DNA of 64,000 nucleotides, from NCBI GenBank assembly GCA_036250195.1, contig JAVHZZ010000006.1, positions 172,095,624 to 172,159,623 on the forward strand, read 5' to 3'. The notes under the pieces were generated by a model. It did no database searches. It was not told the DNA's origin and worked only from the letters and a program-made list of their open reading frames with translations. The translations under genes and the position numbers were made by a program. Origin of the DNA: Mixophyes australis (taxonomy: Eukaryota > Chordata > Amphibia > Anura > Limnodynastidae). Positions 46,567 through 57,846 of the stretch are shown here, one piece after another (within the stretch, counting starts at the first letter, position 1; each line of letters starts with the position of its first letter).

Positions 46567-47290
46567 TTATACAGCAGTACCAATGGACTCATACTGCAGG
46601 ATCAGTGAACTTTGTTATATCGCAGTACCAATGGACTTATACTGCAGGATCAGTGAATTTTGTTATATAGCAGTACCAATGGAATTATACTGCAGGATCA
46701 GTGAATTTTGTTCTATAGCAGTACCAATAGACTTATACTGCAGGATCAGTGAACTTTGTTATATAGCAGTACCAATGGACTTATACTGCAGGATCAGTGA
46801 ATTTTGTTCTATAGCAGTGCCAATGGACTTATACTGCAGGATCAGTGATTTTTGTTATATAGCAGTGCCAATGGACTTATACTGCAGGATCAGTGAACTT
46901 TGTTATATAGCAGTACCAATGGACTTATACTGCAGGATCAGTGAACTTTGTTATATAGCAGTACCAATGGACTTATACTGCAGGATCAGTGAACTTTGTT
47001 ATATAGCAGTACCAATGGACTTATACTGCAGGATCAGTGAACTTTGTTATATAGCAGTACCAATGGACTTATACTGCAGGATCAGTGAACTTTGTTATAT
47101 AGCAGTACCAATGGACTTATACTGCAGGATCAGTGAACTTTGTTATATAGCAGTACCAATGGACTTATACTGCAGGATCAGTGAACTTTGTTATATAGCA
47201 GTACCAATGGACTTATACTGCAGGATCAGTGAACTTTGTTATATAGCAGTACCACTGGACTTATACTGCAGGATTAGTGAACTTATATAG
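46567..47290. repeat. 48-bp tandem array, about 15 units
   Basis: Units of AGCAGTACCAATGGACTTAT, ACTGCAGGATCAGTGAACTT and TGTTATAT, all 48 bp long and very similar. 48 is divisible by three, so a plus-strand frame stays open for 276 codons as a 16-residue repeat (AVPMDLYCRISELCYI). It lies in the 5' untranslated region of the hAT, antisense to the transposase, and I do not call it a gene. Confidence 0.95.
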
Positions 47291-47299
47291 CAGTACCAC

Positions 47300-47510
47300 T
47301 GTACTGGACACAGGACAGCACCACTGCAATTATGACAGCACCACCACTGGACTGAGCAGTACAGAGCACAGGACACCACCACTGGACTGAGCAGGACAGA
47401 GCACAGGACAGCACCACTGGACTCAGCAGGACAGAGCACAGGACACCACCACTGGACTGACCAGGACAGAACCACAGGAATGAGCAGGACAGAGGACACC
47501 ACTAACACAC
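47300..47510. repeat. ~35-bp tandem repeat
   Basis: About five diverged units of GGACACCACCACTGGACTGA plus GCAGGACAGAGCACA, between the 48-bp array and the right TIR of the hAT. Confidence 0.85.
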
Positions 47511-47738
47511 CCTTCCTCTTCCCTGATCAATGCCCGAGTGAATATGGCGGCGGGCAGCAGGGACTAATATGAATCCGGATCTCGCGAGATCCGACGTCGG
47601 GAATAAGTGGTTTTGCCTCGTTTTGAGTTTTGCGATCGGCGGGAATCCCCGAACAGTGCTCGGATTAGGCTCGGATCTGCACTCTTCTGGGGGTGTTCTG
47701 ATTTCTGCAATCCGAGCCCGCTCATCCCTACAACAAAC

Positions 47739-48015
47739 ACGTCAACATGGGTCAACCTATATTGCATTCAGCACACGTGAAACATTGGGCAAATTATAAT
47801 TATCTGTAAAATGGCTGACTGACATAGGATATAGGCAACAATGTCTAACCCAGGAAAGCTAATCACCACACTCATTAGTCTCATGTTTGCATCAGAGACC
47901 ACCTGCACATTGAGGAAGTGATAATGATGTCGATTGACATACACCACTGCCCTGAGGTACTCTCAGCCTAATATGTGTGCAGCAACTGACTCCCAGGACA
48001 TTGGGTTCCCCTATA
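47739..48015 (-). pseudogene. PIF/Harbinger transposase, N-terminal half of the DDE domain
   Basis: Minus-strand reading from about 48010 leftward gives PNVLGVSCCTHIRLRVPQ; then, with a frame change, VVYVNRHHYHFLNVQVVSDA and NMRLMSVVISFPGLD; and finally YILCQSAI. The Harbinger pattern is 'FPNVLGVIDCTH', 'INRKHYHSLNVQVVCDANM' and 'FPGSTHDSYI...S'. The first catalytic Asp of 'VIDCTH' is Cys here. The frame leads straight into the GDSG motif at 42761 if the hAT and one target copy are ignored. No open frame longer than ~60 codons marks it, so it is easy to miss. Confidence 0.85.
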
Positions 48016-48499
48016 GAAGACTAACTTAAGGTCATTTAACTCTGACTCCTGGCAAGGGAAGCAGATATATGTTCACCACCATTTTTTAATGGCACTTAAC
48101 ACTTGACTTACGTGCTCGTAAAATATTGGCTCTGTAATCCAACACTTTGAGTTCATAGACTCAATATTTTTTGCAACTCAGACACTGCATAGATCTTTGA
48201 TGTTAAAGGTTCTAAATTCTGTCTCACAGTCTCATAAAGCTACGGAGGGTGTGTGTGGTTCAGGCGAAACATCAGCACAACCTACTGATTTGAGAGGGAA
48301 TCTAGGGCCAAGTGTGCAACATGGATCTGGTGCTGAGGCTGCACCCTCCTCCTGCACCTCTCCTACTCAGTTAAGAGGAAGACCTCAGAAATAGAGTCCT
48401 CAAAAAACATTGACAAAAATGTCCACAATCTTTGCAAAGAACAATTGCAAAAGACCAAAGATGGGCAATTTAAGCCATCTTGCAGCCAGAGAAACCATG
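48016..48499. other. unassigned, possibly more of the Harbinger element
   Basis: The sequence is contiguous with the Harbinger remnant, but I recognise no further domain. A short plus-strand open stretch (48197-48394) has no known motif. Confidence 0.3.
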
Positions 48500-48850
48500 G
48501 GAGAGAGATATTACCCCAGCCGAGGACAGAAGAGAGATATTACCATTGCACAGAATGGCAGAGAGATATTAACCCGCAGAGGACAGGAGAGAGGTATTAC
48601 CCTTGCAGAGAATTGGAAAGAGATATCACCCCTGCAGAGGACAGAAGACAGATTTTACCTCTGCAGAAGACAGGAGAGAGATATTACCCCTGCAGAGGAT
48701 AGGAGAGAGATATCACCCTCTGCAGAGGACAGGAGAGAGATATTACCTCCACAGAGCTCAGGAGAGAGATATCACCACAGCAGAGGACAGGAGAGAGATA
48801 TCGCGCCCTGCAGAGAAGGGGAGAGAGATATCATCCCCACAGAGGAAGTT
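48500..48850. repeat. ~30-bp minisatellite (GAGAGATAT...GCAGAGGACAG)
   Basis: About 12 units of GAGAGATATTACCCCTGCAG plus AGGACAGGA. All three plus frames are partly open over it and give Arg/Asp/Tyr/Pro-rich translations, which are artefacts. Confidence 0.9.
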
Positions 48851-51712
48851 GTGAACACTGCTGTGACAGAGAGATGAGGATGAGCTAGAGAGCCACCATT
48901 TTGGATGTGACTGTCTCATATTCTATCCATGTAACCCTTATGAACTGTGCAGGAGGAGACAGGAGATGTATATAGGACCTGTACATATTTACTTTATCAC
49001 TTCAACAGTTTAAGAATGTGCTGGAGTGAAGAAGGCATGCATATAAAGAATTTATTTTAGAATATAGAGATGATCTGGCGCCCAAATTATTGAGACATCT
49101 GATTGCACTGCAACACCCAATTACATCACCTGTGTCCCAACATCTTCACAGAGGCTCTGTAAAAATATCCTGCATGTGCGTGGACTCTCTGGGCCATCTA
49201 CATCCAGGGCAGGAGCTAGCCAGGGCTGAGAAGGAGGTGCACTGCCAAAACCGTGCACATCAACACTACACATAGTGACAGAGAGTAATACATGGTATAC
49301 ATTGGGATATCGATTTATTTGAAAAACATGACTTCCTAATGACTTTTTGGAGGTTTAGCCTTTAATAAATCTAGCCGTTTGTAATTTTAATAAAAAATTG
49401 CAAAAAACGGTGATCTGATCAAATCGCACCGTGATAAACCCCCCACCCCTATAGCCTCAGAGCAGGATCTGGTCATTGACTAAATGCATAGACTACCAAA
49501 GCCCAAAAATATTGCATAGAACACCCCTTGTTACATTTTATTAGATCTCCACTTCTTCTATACCAAAAAAGTATCCTCCAGAGTCTAGGGGAGATTCAAC
49601 TCTTCCCAGATCTCTCTTCAGCAACCCTCTCCAAGAGATGTTTTTTCCCATAAGATTACTACTATACCTCTGCAGAAAGGCATTCCCGAAAGACAGAAAT
49701 CTGCCAAGCCATGAGTATGTTGGCGATCATCACTTTGTTATCGTAATGGACATTAACCATTAGCGGTTTCTAAACACCAGGTTTTATCTACTCCCTCGCT
49801 TACTTACTTTTTGGCAAGTATGTCCTGCAACAAAAGTTGGGATCTAATTCAGTTATTTTCTTTCTGGCTCTTTATATGTTCAATTGCTATGTTTACAGAC
49901 TTAAGAAGAAGCAGTGTTACCCCAAATTACATTTTTTTTATATATATTTATATATTTCGCTATTTTTTTTTACATATATTGTTTACATATAATAGCCTCT
50001 AGAAATAAGAACTTCTAATCTATTTATGGTAGTTGTTGTGTCAATTAATGCATCAGGACTTAACTCCTCAGTAAAGAGCAGATAAGCTCTTATAAACTTT
50101 ACAAATTGGAGGATAAAGCTTAAGGAAACTTAAGTCAATTACTCTGGCCCCTCAATGATTTTTAGAAATGTATTAAATGAATACCATTAACATATATGAT
50201 GTCTGGAGATCCAAACAAATGAATACCAAAGACTACATATACGTTTCAACAGTACACTACCCACTTAGATTGTTTTTGAACTGATAAATTGAACCATTGG
50301 CACATATCCTCCAATTTAAATTCTCAGTTAAGTTCATCCAACAGTGCCCCCTCATGGTAGGAACGGGGTAGCACATAAATGAAATCCTCTCCCCCGTGGT
50401 GTCTTGCTGGTCTTTCTTTTCATAGCCGCGGAAGAGGCTATACAAACCCTCTAGTCAGCAATTGAACTTTTTAACCAAACTAATACATCTTAACATACTT
50501 CAATGTTTGAAGTGTTGCTCTATCACGGCTGTTCGGTGTGGAATTGCTATACAGACTGCTGCAACAAGTAAAATAGCAAAAACAAAGAGACCGAGAGCTT
50601 AAAATCTCTCTGTTGGAAGCCCTGCATAAACAGCGCTTAGTAACAATATCAAACAGGGACTTAGTGCCGTGAGGGAGCAATTATGTATTTAATCCGTGGC
50701 CCATATTCAGTTAATATTCGCTCGTCTGTGTCATTATAGGTAATAGTTGTTCTGTTTCACTCTTCCATCCTCTAGATGGCTTATTTATTGTTCAAAAGAA
50801 AAAAGAGAATCCACGGCTCCTACCACTCATTGATGTCAACCTAGTTCATGTCAGGGAACGGCAATCCATAAGTATTCTCATTTACAAGTGTATCCTGGAT
50901 AAACAGCAATAAATAAAAATGTCACAGTAAGCATCATATGGTGAAAAAAAAAATACTTATTGCATAGTAAAAGTGCTGTAAGTACTCTATATATCAGAGG
51001 CAACTGTCCAGCATACCATACAAACTACAAGTTTTCCATATACAGCCCAACCCAAATGCCACCATTAGCCCTCTCATTTTACTCACCATATAGCCAAACT
51101 AGGCATGTGTTTATGGCTGTAAAATTTAATGGGCAGCTTAGAAATAAGTTTATTCATTTAGTTTTCTTTCCTTTTATAGCATTCTTTTTGCTACTTGATC
51201 ATTAACAATCGTCTATTTCCCATGTAGATAATGGAGATGGGGAAGATGCATAATGGGCAAAAAGCAAGAAATATGCTGAATTGCTGCTTAGGAAGTATTA
51301 AAACACAATACATTGAGCAAATTCAGCCCTGTCGATAGTCCGCCTAAGCCTAGACCTTAGGCAGCAGAATTGCAGGGGAGGCAAGCTGACTCTTGCTTTA
51401 TTATCTTACCACATTTTTATGAATGTCTGCCAGTATTAGCAAAAATCAATGGTCATTTTTAATGAATAGTACAATATATTAATTTTGTACAGATGGGACA
51501 TGGTGAAGATCAGAGCCATGGATTTCTGTGGTGAGGGGTGTAAAGGGCTAAAAAGCCACTCCTACCGAAAAACACCTTAGTGCCGTGATTGGTTACAGCA
51601 GTAAGAGGGAAGTTTCAATAGTAAAGTTAATAAAATTAAAGCTCAGTTTAAGTCGTAGCGAAATTTGATTGGCTTATGTTCAAAATAGGAAGTCCCCTGG
51701 TTTCGTAGACAG
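48851..51712. other. no gene seen
   Basis: About 2.9 kb of AT-rich sequence without recognised coding domains, foldbacks or tandem arrays; short TA-rich runs near 49935-49980. Confidence 0.4.
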
Positions 51713-51715
51713 CAG

Positions 51716-53453
51716 GGGCCTGATTCATTAAGGATCTTAAATGAAGAGGTATTTTATTTCAGTCTCCTGGACAAAACCATGTTACAATGCAAGGGGTGCA
51801 AACTAGTTTTCTGTTTTGCACATAAGTTAAATACTGACTGTTTTTTCATGTAGCACACAAATACTCGATAGCTTATTTGTACACTGAAATTTAAAGTTGA
51901 TATTTGTGTGCTACATGAAAAAACAGCCAGTATTTAACTTATGTGTGTAACACCCCCTTCTGTATTAAGCGTTGTGCGGGTGTATATATATTGAACCACG
52001 CAGATGCTTCTCACCTCGGTACTTGGTTTTCAGTGCCTCCACCCGAATCTCTGCTTTCTCTTCTGGGGGGTTGTTCAAAAGATACACCAGGGGGAGATTC
52101 GGGAAACCCCCTGCCCAGTATTAACACTCTGTGACAAACTGTGTGCTGCAAAAGCCAGCCAGGCACATTTATTTAAATGGAAACCCTAAATGCAGCTTTG
52201 TAATTTTATAGAAAAATATACTTTGGTATAATTTGAAATAATAGTGCAAACAATACAATACAGTAATAAAACAGTGTGGATGAAAGTGGAGCACCACTTT
52301 TTACTATGCACACCAAGTTAACACAATATTGCAATAAAGCAATAACATTAACAGCATACAATATAATATAATATAATATATAACAATATAAACATTAACT
52401 GTCACAGCTTTATACACATGGAAAAATATATCAGATACCTTACTTGCTCCTGATACTGGGAATATCTTGCGGGGTGAATGTATATATTTTTCTTATAGCT
52501 CTACAATGTACTGCCAAACACACACATCAGCAGTATTCAAACATGCCACACAAATGGAGCAGTGCACTGCAAGTTGGGGCCCTTCTGTATGGATGCAGCA
52601 TGGCATGGAAGCATCATGTGTCCAGTTTGCAGCTTTTAAAGGTCTTTAAATCACTTGCAATGAGGTACAGCAGTCACAGTATGCAAACCCTTCTGTAGCA
52701 ACAACTGTAAAATCCTTTCTTATTTATATTCTGGGACTTGTAGTTCCACAAATGCTGATTAGACAAACACTTGGTGCAGTTTTACCTGCCCACCCATCTA
52801 TCCCTAACTCTTCAGCCCTTGTGGCCAGATATAGTCCAAACCCCACTTGAATAATAACAGATAGGTAAAATAACCAGTAACTTATCTGCACCAGTGTGTG
52901 TCACAGGTCTGAACTGGATTATCTCCAAAATGGCTGACTTGTAAAATGTCCTTCTTCAGAGGTGCATGCAAACCTCCTCCTACAGCTTCAAACTGTGACT
53001 TGCCAGCAGTTTCTGTTCAGGACTGCACTGAGCTCTGATATCTCTGCAAACTGTCTGTTCTCGCTGCTCAGACCACCAATTCAGTGCCCTTCTGCCTAGG
53101 GTCACCTATCTGGACTGGTCACACAGCTCAGTCTCTCCCAGGATGCTCCCCTCTCTCTCTCTCTCTCCGCCCTCTAGTTTCTTAGTCTTCTTAGGCTCCG
53201 CCTCCTTTTCATAATAGCTTTCTGGGAGATGTAGTTCCTCCTCCTGGACTGGTAAATAGCTATATCCATCTCTTTTCTTACTGATGCAATTGTGATTATT
53301 AGCCCATGGGTGCTCAAGTCCAATTGCAGCATCCCCAGGGGTTACATGTGCAAAACAGAAAACTAGTTTGCCCCCCTTGCATTGTAACATGGTTTTGTCC
53401 AGGAGACTGAAATAAGATACCTCTTCATTTAAGATCCTTAATGAATCAGGCTC
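51716..53453. mobile_element. GGGCCTGATTCATTAAGG MITE split by an LTR
   Basis: The left part (51716-51945) and right part (53347-53453) join into a complete foldback MITE: TTAACTTATGTG continues as CAAAACAGAAAACTAG, as in the intact copy at 8004. Ends GGGCCTGATTC and GAATCAGGCTC; CAG is duplicated at 51713-51715 and 53454-53456. The 1.4-kb insertion is an LTR-like element. Confidence 0.88.
51946..53346 (-). mobile_element. probable 1.4-kb solo LTR
   Basis: It starts TGTAACACCCCC and ends GGGGTTACA, the TG...CA form of LTRs. TGTG is repeated at 51942-51945 and 53347-53350. The position inside a known MITE makes both borders certain to within a base or two. No gag or pol sequence is inside. 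The orientation is uncertain; minus is a guess from promoter-like sequence at the right. It contains two CTGGGA(C/G)(T/A)TGTAGTTCC-like motifs (about 52732-52750 and 53221-53240). Confidence 0.75.
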
Positions 53454-53878
53454 CAGGTTCTTGGAGTCAGAACCCCAAAATCAGGGACTGAATTTTGGAA
53501 TTGGGTAGATCTGGTTCCGATAATTTCTGAATATAATTTATGAATACATGTAATCATATTGTTATTCTGTTATAATTAGCACCAGGATATGCAACACACA
53601 ATACAGATACCATTATTCACCTTGCGTTTCTTGATAAATCAGTAGCTGTATCTCTACCTTGGTTATATCATTGTATTAAATGTGTATCCATACCTCCCAA
53701 CATTTGAGATTCCGAAATTGGGACAGGGGGTGTGATCAAATCACAATGAGGCATGGTCATGTCACGATGAGGGAATGAGAAGCACTATGCTGCCTCTTAG
53801 CAATTGTGAATGGAAGATACCTCCCAACTTTCCTGCCCATGTGACATACATGTCCAAGGGTGGGACAGTGTAACAGGG

Positions 53879-55743
53879 TGTCACTCACCGGACTGTGAGT
53901 GCTTCTTCCCGGACATTTAGGAACCGTGGCCGTCCTCCATCCTGAGGGTCTGCGCATGCGCAGCCCTTTCCTATACTTCAGTGTATGTCCCTTTAACTCA
54001 ATTGGCAGATCAGGCAACACTCCCTATATTAAGCACCTGTGGTCAACACCACGTTGCCTGATCTTGGAGTCTCATTCCCCATGAGTCTCTGAAGGTGTTC
54101 CTGTGTTTCCTCGTGTTTTCAGTGCTGCTGATTCCTGTGGTTTCCAAACCACTTCTACCGCTGTGGTTTCCAAACCACTTCTACTACTGTGGTTCCCATA
54201 CCACTTCTACCATCAACTGTATCATCGTGACTGTTAGCTGATTCCTATCCGCTGCCTCCGTGCACTACAGTCTTCTATACCACTTCAACGCTATCATATA
54301 ACATTGTGACTGTTAGCTGATTCCTATCCGCTGCCTCCGTGCACTACAGTCTTCTATACCACTTCAACGCTATCATATAACATTGTGACTGTTTGTTGAT
54401 TGCTATCCGCTGCCTCCGTGCACTACAGCCTTCTCTCCACATCCACTCACCTGTTCATCATCAAGTCTGCGAGCTGATTCCTATCCGCTGCCTCCGTGCA
54501 CTACAGTCTCCAGCTTACTACTCGCCTGTGTTTAACATCGTGACTGTTAGCTGATTGCTATCCGCTGCCTCCGTGCACAACAGCCTCCAGCTGGCAACTC
54601 GCCTGTGTTCATCATCGTGACTGTTAGCTGATTCCTATCCGCTGTCCCTGTGCACGGCAGCCTCATCTCATCTCATCTCTCCCGTGTTCCTCGAGACTGC
54701 TGCTATTATTACCATCCGCTACTCTCCGTGATCAACAGCTCCTGGTCTACTCTGCTCTCCTGTGTTCCATCGCGATTGGCACCTGTTGGTTGCTACTGGT
54801 TACCTCCGTGTGTCCGCAGAGTCCTGCTGCTGCTGTCAGCGCTATCGTCCATCTGCTGCTGATCCGCTCTCCACGCCTTCCTGTGTCCCGCTGGTCTCTA
54901 CCCTCCTGTCAGCATTGGATTCGTATCTCATCAGCTACTCCTCTGCTAGATCATCTCCATTCTCCTGGGTCCTCCATGAGTCCAGTTCCACGTTCTACTG
55001 ATTCCTGTGGATTCGTGTCCCTGTTGGTCTACTTACCTGTGCGCTGCACCTACTAGACCCCTGCCTCATCCATCCAGGGACTTCTCATCCTGCCGGCCTC
55101 CTGCCGCTCAGGTATCGCTGCACTCCTATCTGACTGCCTGCTTCTGAACCACGGTATGCATACTTCTCATTGACTGTGCTGGTGTATTGCATATCTTGCT
55201 GGACTGTGTTTGGTTCTCCGCTGGAGTCTGCTATCCGCTGAGTCTATTGCCATCATTGACTGTGTTATCTTGTGCTGGATTCCTTCAAGAGACTTTCTAT
55301 ATTGCAGACTTGTTCAGTCATTTATATATATTGTGCATATTACTGTGGATCGTGTTTAAGGTGCCCGTGTACATCCTGTGTTGCAGTCCCTCCCCGTGCA
55401 CCTCCTCACATATATATTCAGTGGTACAACTTGCTGATGGCAGACCACTGATCCCTGTTTCCAGTATCACCCGTTCCAGTATCCTCTCACATAGCAGTGG
55501 TACAACTTGCTATCGCAGACCACTGACTACCTTCATGTGCCCTTGTCCATACAGTTCCTCGTGTATTATTATTACCTCCATATTACCAGTGCTGCTAGTC
55601 ATAGACTTTCCTGAGCATCTCATCATCTACCAATTCCTGTTCCGTGATCACCCTGCTACCAGAGTACCCTATTACCATCTACATTGCTCTGGTAAGCCTA
55701 CCACCTGGTGATCCCTGGGTAAAGACTCCTAGTGCCCGTGACA
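53879..55743 (+). mobile_element. 1.87-kb solo LTR with exact 5-bp TSD
   Basis: It starts TGTCACTCACCGG and ends GTGCCCGTGACA, with CAGGG duplicated at 53874-53878 and 55744-55748. TGTCAC/GTGACA is the short terminal inverted repeat. The interior is pyrimidine-rich, contains a 79-bp tandem repeat and encodes no retroelement protein. Long Ser/Leu/Cys-rich open frames on the plus strand (54650-55711) have no recognised domain. Five-base duplications and TG...CA ends fit a gypsy-type LTR left by recombination between two LTRs (inference). Confidence 0.85.
54228..54640. repeat. 79-bp tandem repeat inside the LTR
   Basis: About five units with GTGACTGTTAGCTGATTCCT, ATCCGCTGCCTCCGTGCACT and ACAGTCTTC. 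The first three are exactly or almost exactly 79 bp apart; later units are shorter and diverged. Confidence 0.9.
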
Positions 55744-55798
55744 CAGGGTCCTAAAATCAGGATTGTCCCACCGAAATCTTGACAGTTGGAAGGTATGT

Positions 55799-57461
55799 AT
55801 GACTGTTAGGTATTTTCACATAGTGAATGTTATGTGGGTGTACTATAATATACTTTCAGAAACTCTCAATATTCACAGTAGTACCAAAAGGCCTAGAAAT
55901 TACTTTATTGTAAACCACAATGAAAAATCTTGGAGGGAAAGGTACAAAGAAACTATATTTCACTTATGTAAACTCTTACATCTTTTTCTACAATTGTTAC
56001 CCAATTCTCTTTTCAATTGGATTTATTTGTACAGTATCTTAACTTTGTTTATAGTTCTGCAGCTACAAGGTACAGTTAACCTTTAACTGCATAATATGAT
56101 TTGGCAAGAAGACAGCATTTTATGCTGGCTAGATAAGAAAACAGACAGATTGGTCTTTCCTGACATAGCCACTTATGTGCTGCTATTATTTTGTGTGCTG
56201 TAATTATTGACATATTTGATGCATGAGATGAGAGCAAAAATCGAGTGAAATTTTCAAAGTGTTCAGTAGAAGTCTTCTCTTGTTCCCTTGTTTTGACAGA
56301 CTGCACACAGTGGGTGTGTTGGTGTATGGTTGGAAATATGAACATGGCTCCCATATGACCAGGTTTTCCTAGTATAGTCACAAAATCATAGAATGTTTTT
56401 GTCCTCCGAGATGAACAGGGTTAGAAGGAATGTTATAGTGTGTTTTGAAGGCAATCCTAGTGTATTGACTCCAGAGCCATGGGTCATATGCCGTCTCTCA
56501 GCTTGTCAAAAGTAAGACAGAAAGCATTATTACAGCTATTGGATATTGTATGACCTTAGAAAGAATATGGGATTTCACCTTTGCTGACCAGTCTAACCTA
56601 TACTCACCAGAAAGATGCCAATATATAACTTACTATATATACAACTGATCTTAAAAGCAACCTGTTGGTTTAGAAACTCCCAAAGCAAAGAAATATTATT
56701 AAATTCAAGGTGTTGGAGATTAAAAGTGTATTAAACTTAAATTAACTTGAAACTTGAATAAGATCATACACAAAGCTTTATTTCTTCTTAGGCACAGTAA
56801 CAGCAGATTAAAACAGGCAATTAAATTAGCAGGAATTCAACATTCAAGTTGGTTGTGGGAATGAACTGAATGCATAACAGCATGCAAAGAGCTTCTTTCA
56901 CTTTCTAAATAGGTGTGTGTCTATGCATTTCAAGACAGTCTTTGTAGTGTTATAGGAATTTTTTAAGTGACAAAGCCCAGAATTATATATTTACTAACCT
57001 TAAGAAGCACTTATCTTTAAGACTCATGAATGTCACTGATGTTGTAAGATTTTTCTTGAAGGGTGTAACTACCATAAGTGCAGGGGGTGCAGTTGCCATG
57101 GAGCCCACAGCTGAGAGGCCCTGTCGTTCCATTTAAAACCCCATATGTATATGAGTTTTTCAATATTAGGCCAGATTTATGCTATGGGACCCACAATGTG
57201 TAGTTGTCTTTGTATATATGTACTACTCTTAATCAAATATCTTTATATTTTTTTATTTATTAGCTCTGCTCATTTAATTCAATAAACTATTTGTTCCTGT
57301 CTATCTCAGACAATTCCTCAAGCTGTCTCCTTCTCTAAATCCCCACACCCTAAAAACTTTCTATGATCTTCTTAGAGGCATTCTGCTGAGTTAATCAAAA
57401 TTAGTATGAAATATAAAAATTAAGTATTCAAGATCTGATATGACGTATTCTCATTCTTAAA
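55799..57461. other. no gene seen
   Basis: AT-rich. 57060-57130 (GGGTGTAACTACC, GGGGGTGCAGTTGCC) looks like a fragment of an interspersed repeat. Open frames here lack known motifs. Confidence 0.4.
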
Positions 57462-57846
57462 CTGGGTACACACTGATACAGTTTTCATGCAGATCACACG
57501 ATTGTTCAGATATTTCAAGAGTGTGTACGCTTCCATGATCCTGTTTTATCTCACCAAAACACATCATATCTTTTAATGTGGTTTTAAAAGCTTCCTTAAA
57601 TTCACGATCAACGTTGGAACGATGTCTGTAAAATGTGGAAGTGTGTAGGCACTCACGACTAGCAGCGTAGGCAGATATCTATAGAGTGTACAGAATCACG
57701 ATCTTTTCAGCAGATGGTTAGGAGAGATAAAAATTCACAGATCCGAAGGTAAATTGTGTAGGTGTGTACTCGAGAATCGAATTGTTGGTAAAATCATTAC
57801 AGAAATTGCATCTGAAGTAATTTTCAATAATGTATACCCAACTGTA
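57462..57846. mobile_element. ~385-bp MITE with GGGTACACAC ends
   Basis: Inverted ends CTGGGTACACACTGATACAG and ATAATGTATACCCAAC. The inside has several inverted or repeated 'GTGTGTACGC', 'GTGTGTAGGC' and CACGATC motifs. The target duplication is unclear. The small open frames over it are not credible genes. Confidence 0.6.

Larger units (their letters stand above)
42780..47730 (-). mobile_element. 4.95-kb hAT element with full-length broken transposase
   Basis: Ends TAGTGATGTGC and GCTCATCCCTA, with an exact 8-bp duplication CAACAAAC at 42772-42779 and 47731-47738. The transposase reads leftward from 46518. GTTTTGG repeats lie just inside the left (3') end. A 48-bp array and a ~35-bp array fill the 5' region between the right TIR and the transposase start. 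It interrupts a PIF/Harbinger transposase gene. It is related to the 39940 element (same C-terminal motifs and CCAAAAC ends) but belongs to another subfamily. Confidence 0.95.
53693..55798. mobile_element. unclassified element split by a solo LTR
   Basis: The left end ATACCTCCCAACATTTGAG and right end GACAGTTGGAAGGTATGTAT are loosely inverted. GGGACAGTGTAACAGGG on the left continues as TCCTAAAATCAGGATTGTCC on the right once the LTR is set aside. The 'TACCTCCCAACTTTCC' motif recurs within it at 53817. The superfamily is unknown. Confidence 0.5.

Noticed and set aside
46460..47290. 276-codon open frame with a 16-residue repeat, looking like a repeat protein gene
   Set aside because: It is an in-frame translation of a 48-bp minisatellite in a transposon 5' region, antisense to the transposase, with no other domain.
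48410..48877. 155-codon charged repeat protein
   Set aside because: Three overlapping frames are open over the same ~30-bp tandem array; no initiation context or domain supports any of them.
54650..55711. Ser/Leu/Cys-rich open frames as a host gene
   Set aside because: They lie inside a solo LTR with exact borders and have no domain or splice structure that I can support.
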